Source: Dasypus novemcinctus (Eukaryota; Chordata; Mammalia; Cingulata; Dasypodidae). Taken from it: a DNA stretch of 64,000 bases. The notes under the pieces are model-generated. The model saw only the letters and a list, made by a program, of their open reading frames with translations, was not told the DNA's origin and did no database searches. Made by a program: the position numbers and the translations under genes. This document shows positions 22,041 to 32,939 of the stretch, in pieces (within the stretch, counting starts at the first letter, position 1; every line of letters starts with the position of its first letter). The stretch lies in assembly GCF_030445035.2 (NCBI RefSeq), contig NC_080685.1, forward strand, positions 113,076,432-113,140,431, read 5' to 3'.

Positions 22041-22419
22041 GGGAAACGGACTTTGGCCCAGTGGTTAGGGCGTCCGTCTACCATATGGGAGGTCCGCGGT
22101 TCAAACCCCGGGCCTCCTTGACCCGTGTGGAGCTGGCCATGCGCAGTGCTGATGCGCGCAAGGAGTGCCATGCCACGCAGGGGTGTCCCCCGCGTGGGGG
22201 AGCCCCACGCGCAAGGAGTGCGCCAAGGAAAGCCGCCCAGCGCGAAAAGAAAGAGCAGCCTGCCCGGGAATGGCGCCGCCCACACTTCCCATGCCGCTGA
22301 CGACAACAGAAGCGGACAAAGAAACAAGACGCAGCAAATAGACACCAAGAACAAACAACCAGGGGAGGGGGGGGAATTAAATAAATAAATACATCTTTAA
22401 AAAAAAAAAAAAAAAAAAA
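22041..22419 (+). mobile_element. DAS-type tRNA-derived SINE, near full length
   Basis: Head GGGAAACGGACTTTGGCCCA, A-box-like TGGCCCAGTGGTTAGGGCG and B box GGTTCAAACCCC, then a GC-rich body and a long A tail. Target duplication AAACCTGTAGTTTT before and after (about 22,027-22,040 and 22,417-22,430). RNA polymerase III transcription is inferred from the boxes. Confidence 0.93.
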
Positions 22420-22629
22420 CCTGTAGTTTTAACCCTATTTCATTATATTAATAATATTATGTTAATTTTTTTAAACAAAATAATCTCACTCCATCTTAAA
22501 ACTATGCTTACAAAACAAAAAAGGGAGAATGGGTGTTAGGTCTATCCAGTCCAAAGGATGTCCTACAAATAGCCTTATACACTTTAAATTTTTAAAATCA
22601 CAATGGGGATGGTTATACAATAGCAGAAT

Positions 22630-22910
22630 GACGTTTTCAAATAGCAATTATAAAAAGTTATCCTAAAGTGTTACACAAAGCCCTAAATAGACAAGAAGCT
22701 AATGGTAATTGGCATGGTCCAGTAAATTTGCTAACATGGGGAAGAGGGTATGCATGTGTTCTCTCCCCAGGAGGACTTCTTTGGCTTCCAGCAAAGCATG
22801 TAAAACCATACCATGTCCTGGTGGACTCTTCAGCACAGCCCAATACTGAGCCTGGAAGCACTCAACCTGCAGTTGAACAACATTCCCCTAAGGACTACCC
22901 AAGGAGCTGA
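22630..22910 (+). pseudogene. pol: Integrase C-terminal fragment
   Basis: Reads NWHGPVNLLTWGRGYACV then LLWLPAKHVKPYH, the conserved SH3-like C-terminal domain of betaretroviral integrase, and stops at 22,908-22,910. The catalytic core upstream is absent, replaced by the AT-rich module. Confidence 0.8.
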
Positions 22911-22986
22911 ACCATTTACATGGGAGAGTCTTAAAAAATTGGGCAATTAAGCACAAGCTCTTATGGCATGAGTTGGGTGCCCTAAG

Positions 22987-23610
22987 ATGCCTAGAAATAC
23001 TTTTTTAGCTTATTTGGCAGTAGTCACTACTGCTTCTGCTAAGGTGGGAACATGGAAAATGTATATATTGCTCATCCTTATGTCTTCTAACCCCTGCACC
23101 ACTAATCACACCTATTGGGCCCATATAATGGATCCACCCCTATTTGCTCTCACCTCCTGGTGGGATCCTGAGCTCCTGTCATCCTCAAATGATTCAACAT
23201 GGACAGGAAGATACTGGGTTTCTCCTGCAGGGCCACTAATAACTGAAATTGACTGGAGGCATTCTAACGTTTGTGTCACTCCTTTAAAATGGAATGACAC
23301 CCAACATAATTGGGGCCAAATAAAAAAAACACCTTCAAAGTGCCTTCCGCCCTGACATTATGGATGAAGTGGAGGCTCTCCATCTCCATTTAGAGTGGCA
23401 ATTATGGAACATAAAAATTCAAACTCAGCAACTCATACTAAAAATCTTAGCTGAACAGTTACAACGGCTAAACCCTTTAACACAGTTTTCCAATCTAAAT
23501 TTTAAATAGTGGGCAATAATAAGAGGATTAATTTATCTCAGTCTCATTATATTTATAGGATGCTGATTCTTCTTTCAACTATGGGGATGTACCACACAAC
23601 ACTATGAGTA
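22987..23610 (+). pseudogene. env: env remnants: SU start and TM end
   Basis: ATG at 22,987 opens 122 codons with a signal-like hydrophobic segment and TYWAHIMDPPL, a betaretroviral SU pattern; stop at 23,355. From about 23,370 another frame gives HLHLEWQLWNIKI and a membrane-spanning segment (about 23,520-23,580), typical of the TM tail. The middle of env is deleted. Confidence 0.65.
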
Positions 23611-23672
23611 ATGGCCACCATATATATAGCTACTCAAATAAAGCCACCTACTCATAAAAGAAAGGGGGGAGA

Positions 23673-24022
23673 TAAGGGGATTAGTTCCACCACTTCAGCA
23701 AGGGCATGGTTAAATGATTTATTAAAGCTCATCTGTTCTTGCTTCAGAGCAAAAATAGCTCTGTCCTTGCTTATCTCTGCACAAGCTATCTCTTTTTGCT
23801 TGAAATCTGAAAACAATTTCTTCCTGCATCTCTGCCACTAGATAGGAAGTGAGCCTAGGGAAAAGCTTTCTTGTTCCAAGACAAAACATCCTTGAGAAAT
23901 TTAACTTTAACCACAGCCCTTAATTGAATAAAAAAATACGTGATATATAAACAAGAGAAATAAATGAGACAGGGCCCTCCATGCATATGAGTTTTGGCGT
24001 GTCAGCTTTCATTCCCGTGTCA
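23673..24022 (+). repeat. 3' LTR of the AT-module element
   Basis: Follows a purine run (AAAGAAAGGGGGGAGATAAG) and ends CCCGTGTCA. It aligns with 19,003-19,350 from GGGATTAGTTCCACCAC onward. Confidence 0.85.
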
Positions 24023-24343
24023 GGCTCCCATACACCAACCCACCACCAACACCTTGCATTGTTGTGAGACATTTGTTATAAATCATGGAAGAATATCATC
24101 AAAATCTTACTACTACCTATAGTCCATATCTTACATTTGGTGTATTTTTCCCCAACCCACCCTATTATTTTCTTTAAATATATTTATATTATAGAAGTTG
24201 TGAACTTACAAAAAAATCATGTACATGTGCAGAATTCCCATACCACACCATGGTGGAACATTTGTCACAGATAATGAGATAATATCATCAGACTATTACC
24301 ACCAACCATGGTCCATAGTGTACATTTGGCACATTTTTCCGTA
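24023..24343 (-). mobile_element. L1 3' region, minus strand, second piece
   Basis: Continues 18,691-19,002 (CACCTTGCATTGTTGTGAGA onward) and is interrupted again at 24,349, resuming at 27,374. Confidence 0.6.
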
Positions 24344-24348
24344 CTCCC

Positions 24349-24920
24349 TGTAGCAGTTTGATATAGTTATGAATTCTATAAATAGATATTGGATTATGTT
24401 TGTAAACTGGTCTGTACCTGGGCATCATTAAATTATGATTAGGGCTTTGTTTGGGCCACGTCAGTAGCGTGTTGAGTGTCCACCCCTTGGTGGGTGGGAC
24501 TGACAGATAAAAGGAATGACAAAGGACAGAGTTGGAGCCTTTTGATGTTGGAGGGTTTTCAATGTTGGAGTTTAATGTTGAAGTGTTAAGCTGGAGCCCT
24601 GGGAAGTAAACACACAGGGCCAAGAGAAGCAAGCCCCAGGAATAGAGGAAACTTGAGCCCAGAAAGAAGCTAGCTCTGGGAACAGAGGAACCCTGAGCCT
24701 GGAGAGAGGCAAAACCTGTGAAAAGAGGAACCCAGGAAGCCCAAACCCTGGCAGACATTGTCAGCCATCTTGCTCTAACACATGGAAAGACTTTGGTGAG
24801 GGAAGTAACCTATTCTTTATGGCCCAGTATCTGTAAGTTCCTACCCCAAATAAATACCCTTTATAGAAGCCTACAGGCTTCTGGTATTTTGCACCAGCAC
24901 CCCATTGGCTGACTAATACA
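24349..24920 (+). repeat. 5' LTR of the ERV-L-like element
   Basis: TGTAGCAGTTTGATATAG to GACTAATACA, 572 bp. AAATAAATACCC polyadenylation-type site near 24,850. The same sequence with differences is at 26,827. Confidence 0.85.
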
Positions 24921-25000
24921 GAATTTGGTACCAGAGAGTGGGGTTGTGCTTTTGCAATTACCAAAATGCTGGAAAAGTTTTATAACTGGGTAAAGAGTAT

Positions 25001-25358
25001 TGTTGTATCCTAACCTAAAATCTGCCCACTTCCCTAGTAACAGCTAACGACACAAGACCACAAGTCCGCTCACGAGTTTCTGCCAACCCCCAGCCGCCCC
25101 GTAACCATCACTCCTCCTGCTCTACCCCCGCCCTCCTCATTCTCTATATAAACCCCTGCACTTCCATAATAAATTAGACTTGCTCTGCACTCCAGACTGT
25201 CTCCGTGGTTTCTCCTTACCACGCGTCCTCCCACGCCTTAGAAGCCCCGCTCTGGCCCACTCCTCGCCTGGGTCTTAGAGCATCATCGTCGGCCGTGCCA
25301 GCCCCTCCGTCTACCCCCGCTGACCCCCGACCCCTCAGGGAGCGAGCAGCCCATCAGG
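25001..25358 (+). repeat. Solo LTR inserted in the ERV-L-like element
   Basis: CpG-richer 358-bp insert beginning TGTTGTATCC, with TATATAAAC near 25,145, AATAAA near 25,170 and a CA near the end. The interrupted sequence reads AGAGTAT before and GTATTTTTGG after, giving a probable 4-bp GTAT duplication, as in ERV1-type insertions. No internal sequence remains. Confidence 0.6.
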
Positions 25359-25628
25359 GTATTTTTGGAGGAATTGTGAAATGCTTGATAGAAAAGGTCT
25401 AGATCACTTTGAAGAGACTTAATAGCAATATGAATGCTAAAGAGACTTTTATGATGCCTTAGAATTCAATGATAAATCTATTATTGGAAACTGGAAGAAA
25501 AATTATCTGTGTTTTGAAGTCACAGAGAACTTAGCAAGATTAATTCCTGGTGTTGTATGGAAGGCAGAATTTGAAAATGGTGAGCTTGGGCATTTAGTTG
25601 AACAGCTTTCTGAAGTAAACCCGAGAAT

Positions 25629-25916
25629 GTGGCTTGGCTTCTGCTTGCAGCTTATAGCAAAATGCTAGATGAGAGAGAGATGTTGAGGTCTGAACTGTTA
25701 GGCACAAAGGAAACAGAAACTGATTCTGGGAATTTGAAACCTCTGGAAATCAAACTTCCAGATGAAAGTGCCCCATTTGAGGACTTCGCTAAACTTGGAA
25801 CTTGTAAACCAAGATTGAAGATGCAGTTATCTAGGAAAGACTTATGGAAAGTCTTACTGTCTGATGGCTTGGATTCCTGCTTCCTGCATGCCAAACCAAC
25901 AAACTTCCTGAGATAG
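25629..25916 (+). other. Open stretch in the ERV-L-like internal region
   Basis: 95 codons starting at a non-ATG codon, Leu/Glu/Lys-rich (LLLAAYSKMLDEREMLRSEL). It could be a remnant of a class III gag. I do not recognise it, and the surrounding sequence has stops in all frames. Confidence 0.25.
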
Positions 25917-26826
25917 CTGTATGCACAAAACCACTGTTGGCTTGGACTAAAAGGGACATGGAATGGAGAGATTGAAGGAGAAAAAGCTTTAAGAAGAAAA
26001 CCATGAAAGCTAAGATCTGGAATTAAGACATCACCTTGGGCCAAAAGAGGAACCCCACACATTAGTACAGAGAGGGTGAGTTTGCACCAGCAGTTGAAGA
26101 GGGTGGATGTTCCCATCCAATATTCAGGAATAGTTTTGCCACCCCAGGGTACAGAGAGGGTGAAGCACATTCCTCAAGGATTAGGGTGGTTAAGGTCAGA
26201 ACCCCATAGATCTGAGAGGGGTGTACCTGTCCCCCACTGATTAGGGAAGGCCAGGTGGTCAATCCATTGCTCTGAGAGGGTTGAGCCTGTATGCTAAAGG
26301 TTAGGAGGATGTTGCCTTCATATCACTGTACTAGGAAGGCTAAGACTCAATGCAAAGATTGAATAAAGTGTGGCAATCATGCCAATACTCTTGGAGGGTG
26401 AGGTCTGGAGCTTGTTTGACACCCAGACACTTAACGAGGGTGGATCCAAGAAAATGGCCATTGGGCAAACCTGTGGAAAAGGTGGGTTCCCATAAGGCCC
26501 CAAGGAGAAGAAACCATCTTCTTAAGAATGACTCTCAAACTTTGAAATCAAATGGAGAATGTCCTGCAGGTTTACTGAAATGTAGATGACCCATGACTCA
26601 TGTTTCCCTCTGAATATCTCCTTATTGTAATGAAAATGTTCATCCTTTGTCTGTCCATTTGTGTATTGGAAACAGATAAATTGTTTTGTAAGTTTCAGAG
26701 GTCTATAACAGACATGACTTTGCCCCAAGACAAACTGTATTTCTTTAAATTGATTGTGATGTGATTTAGTATTTGCATTGTTATGGATTTAAGGTTTGTT
26801 TTAATATTGGAATTCAGAGGGTGGAG

Positions 26827-27368
26827 TGTAGCAGTTTGACACAATTATGAATTCCAAAAATAGATATTGGATTGTTTATAAACTGGTCTGTACCTGATAA
26901 TGATTAAATTATGATTAGGGCTTTGTTTGGTCCACGTCAGTAGGGTGTTGAGTGTCCACCTCTTGGTGGGTGGGGACTCACAGATAAAAGGCATTACAAA
27001 GGACAGAGTTGGGGGTTTTTGATGTTGGAGGGTTTTTAATGTTGGGGTTTGGATGTTGGAGTTTGATGCTGAAGTCTTAAGTTGGAGCCTCAGGAAGTAA
27101 GCACACAGAGGAAAGAGAAGCCAGCCCCAGGAAGAGAGGAACCCTGAGCCCAGGAAGAAAGACCTGGGAAGAGAGGAACCCAGAAGCCTGAACCCTCACA
27201 GACGTCAGCAGCCATCTTTCTCCAACACTGGAAATACACTTTGGTGAGGGAAGTAACCTATGCTTTATGGCCTGGTATCTGTAAGCTGCTACCCCAAATA
27301 AATACCCTTTATAAAAGCCAACAGGCTTCTGGTATTTTTCATCAGCACCCCTTTGACTGACTAATACA
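26827..27368 (+). repeat. 3' LTR of the ERV-L-like element
   Basis: TGTAGCAGTTTGACACAA to GACTAATACA, 542 bp; pairs with 24,349-24,920, with small indels in the GTTGGAG-rich part. Confidence 0.85.
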
Positions 27369-27373
27369 CTCCC

Positions 27374-27835
27374 CCATTATCAACACAGTACATCTTTGGC
27401 ATAGGTGCATGAATATCACAGTACTGCTGTTAACCACTGTCCATAGGTCACTCCAGCTGTATTTTTCCCATGCTTCTCCACATTCCCACCACCCTGCAGT
27501 AGTGACACCCATGTGCTCTAGTTCACTTTTGAATGAATTCTTTGAACCTGGAAATACCTGTCTCCTGAAGATGCAGCAGGAAACCAGACACACCCTCTGT
27601 GCACAAAGACATAAAATTTCATGGAGGAAATCTGGAATAAAAATGAAAGGAAAATTAACAAGTATGAAATTTTGATATGGATATAAATGATGTGACAAAT
27701 AGACCATATTGTTAAAATGGAGAACTGAATAAGGGAGTCACAGGAAAGAGGCTGTGCAGTACTCTCCAGGACAGGGTAAGGATCCTAACTCTCAGAAGGA
27801 AAACAGGTAGCCAATTACACACCTAATTTTTCTTT
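27374..27835. repeat. End of the L1 tail, then an old dispersed repeat
   Basis: To about 27,520 it continues the minus-strand L1 tail. From about 27,530 to 27,830 it parallels 41,200-41,411 plus 41,894-41,960 (for example GCAGTACTCTCCAGGACAGG against TAGTACTCTCCAGAACAGG), an old interspersed repeat I cannot name with certainty. Confidence 0.5.
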
Positions 27836-28430
27836 TTAACAGGAGGAAAATAAAATAAAATTTAAGTGCCTTCCAAAGTGTATTTCATAGTTGTATTGCC
27901 ATCTCACAATTGAAACTTACCTTTGAGTGAAAATCAACAGTTTTCCTTTTTAGTAGTCCCTAATTTTTGTTTTGCCTGAACATTGTTTCAACTGTTTACT
28001 AGAATAAATAAATGTGAGAAAAATAAGACTCTGTGGGAGAAAAACAACAATTTATTGCTTTTAAGACATGTATTTCTAGTCCCAGCAGGACACAGGGTCC
28101 ACTGTCTTCTTCCAGCATTTAAAGAATTGAAAACAAACATTTAAAAACACACAAAAGAAAATTGCTTTAATGTATTAAGTTATAGGGAAATAACAGTGCT
28201 GGTGACTACCTGCACATTTTTTAAAGGTGGATGTTTCCCATATTACATCACACCCCCTAACACAGTAGATATAAATCCTCTCTGCACTTTGAAATTTTCT
28301 GGGGAGAATAAAATATTCTGATGCCTGGGTCCTATCCCCAGAGATTCTGATCTAATTGTTTTTGGTTTTCCCAGTCATTCACAGTTGTCATGTCTTCATG
28401 ACATAGCAGTGGGCATAAAGTTCATTTTAA
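27836..28430. other. No gene recognised
   Basis: AT-rich intergenic-type sequence, no supported frame or repeat. Confidence 0.3.
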
Positions 28431-29270
28431 TAAAATTTTGTTGAAGTATATCATTCATAGATGAATATGTATAAACAATAACTGTAGTAAAAGTTGTGAG
28501 CTTACAAAACAAGCATGCATTTCATCATACAGGGTTCCCATTCACCCCCCACCACCACCTTACATTGTTGTGAAACGTTTGTTACAAACTATGAAAGAGC
28601 ATCATCAAAATACTTCTAACTATATAGCCCATATCTTACATTTGGTGTATTTCCCCCCACCCACTTGATTATTAACATCCTGTGTTAGTATTATATATTT
28701 GTTTTAGTTTATGACAGCATTCTCATATATGTTCTGTTAACCACAGTCCTTCTTCCACCACTGGAGTCCTGTGTTATATAGCCCTGTGTTTTGTATAATC
28801 CATTCAAAGTGTACACTGTGTGGCTCTCACTTTCATCACAGAGTTCCACTCTTATCACCTCAGTCAGTTTTAGAATGTTTTCATTAATCCAAAAGGAAAA
28901 ACTCCATACCCTTTTACACTCCCCTATTTTTTGTCCCCTAAAATTGATAAGTTCTTCAGTGCCATTGCTGCAAATATATTATAATATTACTGTTATCTAT
29001 TAATATCACCCATAAGTTACATTAGTTATAATTTTCCCTGCATCATCATATTCTTAACACTTTGTAAAAGCAGACCATTCTTACATTTATACTATCATTC
29101 ACCACCGAAATCATGTTATATATTCCCTAAATTATTCTCTAGCTTCCTTTCAACTGATATTGAATTTCACAGACTATCCCTTTCAGCCACAATCACATTT
29201 ATAAATCAGCGGTGTTAGTTATATGTGTATTACTATCATTTCATCCTTCTCCAGGACAGACCTGGAGGAT
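28431..29270 (-). mobile_element. L1 3' region, minus strand
   Basis: Starts with AAATTTTGTTGAAGTATATC and shares the AAAGTTGTGAGCTTACAAAA and CTTACATTGTTGTGAAACG blocks with 18,691-19,002 and 24,023-24,343. Confidence 0.6.
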
Positions 29271-29299
29271 GGATCTTTCTGCAGGAGAGACCATATGTT

Positions 29300-29575
29300 G
29301 GGTAACTTGGCAGGTCTCAATAAATTTTAAAAGATTGAAATAATACAAAGCACTGTATCTGATCATAGTGCACTAAAGCTGGAAATTCATCATAGATGGA
29401 AAAAGGGGAAATTCACGAATATATAGTGATTAAAAAAACTCTGGAATAATCTGTGGGTTGAAGAAATTGCAAGAGAAATCAGTAAATACTTTAATACAAA
29501 TGCAAATGAGAACACATAGTATCAAAACTTATGGGATAAAGCAAAGGCAGTGCTGGGAGAGAAATCAGTTTGAGA
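29300..29575 (+). pseudogene. L1 ORF2 fragment
   Basis: Plus-strand sequence such as GAAATAATACAAAGCACTGT and ATAAAGCAAAGGCAGTGCTG matches the L1 ORF2 region between endonuclease and reverse transcriptase. Short and broken. Confidence 0.65.
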
Positions 29576-30195
29576 ACTCCTTCCCTAAGGAACTGGGAAC
29601 CGAAACAGGACCTTGCTGTATACAACGCAGGGTCATGGGCTGCGGACATCAGAAAACGCGGGGTGCTTGGTAGGAAAATAAAATTAAAAGCTTCACCCAG
29701 ATCTAGGGAATCAGGATCCCCATTTAAACAAGATCCCACTAAATCATGAGAAATAATGCTTCTGAATTGCCTTTTTGATTCCACATCACTATGAATAAAA
29801 TCTGTGAAAAAAATGAAGATACTACCCCTATTTCATTCAGTTAATAAACAAATACATCTCTGCTGAAAAGAAAACATATAGACATCTTCAGGAAAGTTTA
29901 TTCTTTCATCTAGAGTTTTATATTTGAGGCTCTCCTGTCCTAGGTGCTAAGCCTCCCATTTTCCAAAAAGTCTTGATGTTGCTTTGTTTATTGACTCAAA
30001 ATGAAGTAATCTGAGTTTTAAATACTGACTAATATAGCCAGCCTTAGGCAGACAAACTGTAGTGTTCTGATTTTCCCATTAGTACACATTTTCAGCCCCA
30101 TATCCAGAAGGTAACTTTCTAATTATTTTAATTCTTTATATATAAAAGGATATATGTATACGTGTGAGTGTGTATATATATAGTATGTGATTATT
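29576..30195. other. No gene recognised
   Basis: No supported frame. A TA/GT-rich run at 30,135-30,185 is a simple repeat. Confidence 0.3.
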
Positions 30196-30209
30196 TAAAA
30201 ATTTTATAT

Positions 30210-30612
30210 ATTTTTTTTCTTTATTTCTCTCCCCTCCCCCCGCCCCAGTTGTCTGCTCTCTGTGTCCATTTGCTGTTTGTTGTTCTTTGTCCACTTCTGT
30301 TGTTGTCAGTGGCACGGGAATCTGTGTCTCTTTTTGTTGCATCATCTTGCTGCCTCAGTTCTCCGTGTGTGTGGCGCCATTCCTGGGCAGGCTGCACTTA
30401 CTTTCGCGCTGGGCGGCTCTCCTTATGGGGCGCACTCCTTGCGCGTGGGGCTCCCCTATGCGGGGGACACTCCTGCGTGGCGCGGCACTCCTTGCGCGCA
30501 TCAGCACTGCGCATGGGCCAGCTCCACATGGGTCAAGGAGGCCCGGGGTTTGAACCGTGGACCTCCCATGTGGTAGGCGGCTGCCCTAACCACTGGGCCA
30601 AGTCCGCTTCCC
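30210..30612 (-). mobile_element. DAS-type SINE, minus strand
   Basis: Reverse complement of the 22,041 type, with the head at 30,612 (GGGAAGCGGACTTGGCCCAG in SINE sense) and the T-rich tail at 30,210. Flanking duplication AAATTTTATAT (about 30,198-30,208 and 30,613-30,623). Confidence 0.92.
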
Positions 30613-30626
30613 AAATTTTATATTTT

Positions 30627-31290
30627 ATATAAACTCAACGAACTGTTTTCTTTGTGGCAATTCCATAAAATATCTGCACACTTCTGAACCCCACAAATAT
30701 TCCAAAAATTATTACATCACAATTTAAATTAATTCAGTGTTTTTATCACTAGCTAAATATCATTTATTGTTAGGTGTAGCTGTGTGCTAATTTATTGCTC
30801 ATGCAATTATTTTTCTGGAAATTATTATTATTACATCATTTGCATCACATATTATCTAGTATTTATGATCCTAATTTTCCAAAATGGTCCTAAAATTACT
30901 CCCATTTGAAAAGTTCAACTAAATAAGCTTATCTCACAATTTATCATGACCATATACAGCTCCTGCATGTACATGTGCTGGGATAAAGTCTCACACAAAC
31001 CCCATCCTCACATACCCTTTATATCAAGAACCAGTGGATTTGTATTTCATCTACTTATCTCTTTTTACCTTTTTCAGTTTTCACTGCCCTGTAGTATAGG
31101 ATAGAAAGAAACATTTTAAATTTTCTTCACAACCTAAATAATGCATTTCCACAATCATGGAAAATGCTTAAATATAATTTAAGAAGTCACCTGCTTAAGT
31201 GCAATAAAATCATATTAATATTCCCATCCTGAGGAACATGCCAAACTTGTTCTAGAAAGAGTTTTTGAAAGACAGAGGTCCAATAATGCT
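30627..31290. other. No gene recognised
   Basis: AT-rich sequence with no supported feature. Confidence 0.3.
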
Positions 31291-32085
31291 CCATTTTCAA
31301 TTCCTCTGGTGCATACATAAAAATATAATGTCTGGGTCATATAATAATTCTAAGTTTAGCTTTTTGAGGAACTGACAAATAGTTTACTTTCCCACAACCA
31401 TTTTATACGGTTTCCAATTCTCTGCGACTTTACTAATGCTTATTTTCTTCTTTTTCAAATGATAGTAACCCAAGTGCTAAAGGGATGTCTCATTGTGGTT
31501 GTGATTTGCATTTCCCTAATGAAGATGATATTGAGCATATTTTCAAATGATTACTGGTCATTTGTATATCTTCATTGCAGAAGTGGCTAATCAAATATTT
31601 TGCTCCTTTTTAATGGAATTGTTTCTTTTGTTTTTATTTTCTTTTTTAAAAAATTTTAGTTGTTATTCATATATTCTGAATATTAATTCCTTGTCAGATA
31701 TATGGTTTTCAAATATTTTCTCCCAGTCTATAGATTGTGTTTTTTTAAAAGACTTATTTATTTTATTCCCCTTATTTATTCTCCCCCTCACCGCCCATTG
31801 TTCGTGCTCGCTGTCTGCTGTCAGCTCTCCATGGTGACATGGGCCGGCCTGCCTTCACCAGGAGGCACCAGGAATTGAACCCAGGGCCCCACATATGGTA
31901 GATGGGAGCCCAATGACCTGAGCTACATCTGCCTCCCTACAGATAGTCTTTTAAACTTCTTGATAATGCCCTTTGATACATAAAACCTTTTATTTTTGAT
32001 GAAGTCCAGTTTATCCATTTTTCTTTTCCTGCTTGGGCTTTTATTGTCATACTAATAATCCATTGCCAAATCTCATGTCTTTTCA
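31291..32085 (-). mobile_element. L1 ORF2 3' end, minus strand, split by a SINE
   Basis: Contains TCTCATTGTGGTTGTGATTTGCATTTCCCTAATGA-type sequence (about 31,488-31,522), a familiar minus-strand L1 ORF2 end, and continues after 31,937 with TTGATAATGCCCTTTGATAC. Confidence 0.75.
31745..31937 (-). mobile_element. tRNA-derived SINE, minus strand
   Basis: Inverted B box (GGAATTGAACCC on plus) and AAGACTTATTTATTTTATTC tail; inserted in the L1 above, which continues on both sides. Confidence 0.75.
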
Positions 32086-32089
32086 TTTT

Positions 32090-32935
32090 TTTAACTTTTT
32101 AAACTTTAATTTAAATATGCTTCAGTTTACAGAAATTTATATAGAAAATATAGAGGGTTCCCATATACCCCACCTATTCCCCATCTCACATTTTCCCCTA
32201 TTAAAACATCTTTCATTAGTGTAGTATATTTGTTACAACTGATGAACAAATATTGAAGCATTGCTACTAAGCATGATCAATAATTGACATTATGATTTAC
32301 ACTTTGCACCGTACACTTTTATAGGTTTTAACAAAATGTATAATGTCCTGTATCTGTCATGGCAAAATCATACAGAACAGTCCCAATGCCCTAAAAATGC
32401 CCCATGTTCCGCCTCTTCTTCCCTCTCTCCCCCTCAGAACCTATGGCAACCACTATCTTCATACCAATGTTACAAGTTCTTTATTAACTGCAATTATAAT
32501 CAGTCTACTTTGGTCCATAGTTGCATTCCCCCCTTATGTTTGTTCATTCCTTAATCTTGAGAATTTGGGGATGGTGATGCCCACTCTGCTTCTGCTTGAG
32601 AGGGGGCTGAAATCTTATGGGGTAGGTGGAAGGATTTGTTTTGCTTGCAATTAAAGATACTCTCTTCCTTTTGTTAGTTGCCTGGGTGAGTCCAGTAAAC
32701 TGGAGAGGAGGTGTTGGCTGCAACTCTGCTGAGATCCAGGGCTCAACCAGCACATGAACAGATGGAAGATTTAAGTCTCTGGGAAAAATATTTAATGGGT
32801 ATAGCATTAATTGCAGGTTCAAATAAAAGGGGTAGAAGAATCTTATGAAGGGAAATTATAAATGAATCTAACTCCGTTACATTGGGGAAGTAATTAGGTA
32901 AGGCCCACCAAAGGGTTGCTGATTTCATGGGACTG
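32090..32935 (-). mobile_element. L1 3' UTR-like sequence, minus strand
   Basis: AAACTTTAATTTAAATATGC, then GGGTTCCCATATACCCCACC, the usual start of minus-strand L1 tails in this window. The part after 32,540 is less certain. Confidence 0.55.
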
Positions 32936-32939
32936 TGTT

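Larger units (their letters stand above)
19789..22510 (+). other. AT-rich non-coding module shared with the element at 60,804
   Basis: Stop-rich, about 70% A+T. It aligns with 63,085-64,000 through long stretches, for example around 19,800-20,000 against 63,090-63,290, 20,085-20,170 against 63,375-63,450, and 20,680-20,970 against 63,755-63,990. It has three copies of a TTTTGTCYTAARATAAAA box (20,209, 20,518, 20,949) at positions that correspond in both elements. It sits where gag-pro-pol should be. Origin unknown; it could be captured host DNA or an extremely decayed coding region. An L1 tail and a SINE have inserted into it. Confidence 0.8.
19003..24022 (+). mobile_element. Betaretrovirus-like element with AT-rich module replacing most genes
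   Basis: 5' LTR, primer site, gag stub, about 2.7 kb AT-rich non-coding module (holding an L1 tail and a SINE), integrase C-terminus, env pieces, polypurine tract (about 23,659-23,680) and 3' LTR. Flanks GGGTCCT and GGCTCCC look like an eroded target duplication. LTRs differ by an estimated 10-15% by eye, so it is older than the 1,750 provirus. pro, RT, RNase H and most of gag, integrase and env are missing. Confidence 0.85.
24349..27368 (+). mobile_element. ERV-L-like (class III) element, non-autonomous
   Basis: LTRs at 24,349-24,920 and 26,827-27,368, perfect 5-bp duplication CTCCC on both sides (24,344-24,348; 27,369-27,373), primer-type sequence TTGGTACCAGAGAGTGGGG directly after the first LTR. 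Five-base duplications and this primer sequence fit class III ERV-L/MaLR elements. Excluding an inserted solo LTR, the internal part is only about 1.5 kb with no RT or integrase, so it must have used enzymes from elsewhere. Confidence 0.85.

Noticed and set aside
22041..22140. A real tRNA gene
   Set aside because: The A and B boxes are present, but the sequence continues into a SINE body with A tail and target duplication, so it is a retroposed SINE head.
30262..30576. 104-codon plus-strand frames at 30,168-30,632 and similar at 36,558-36,857
   Set aside because: They are antisense readings of DAS SINE copies; the similar 'proteins' reflect SINE identity.
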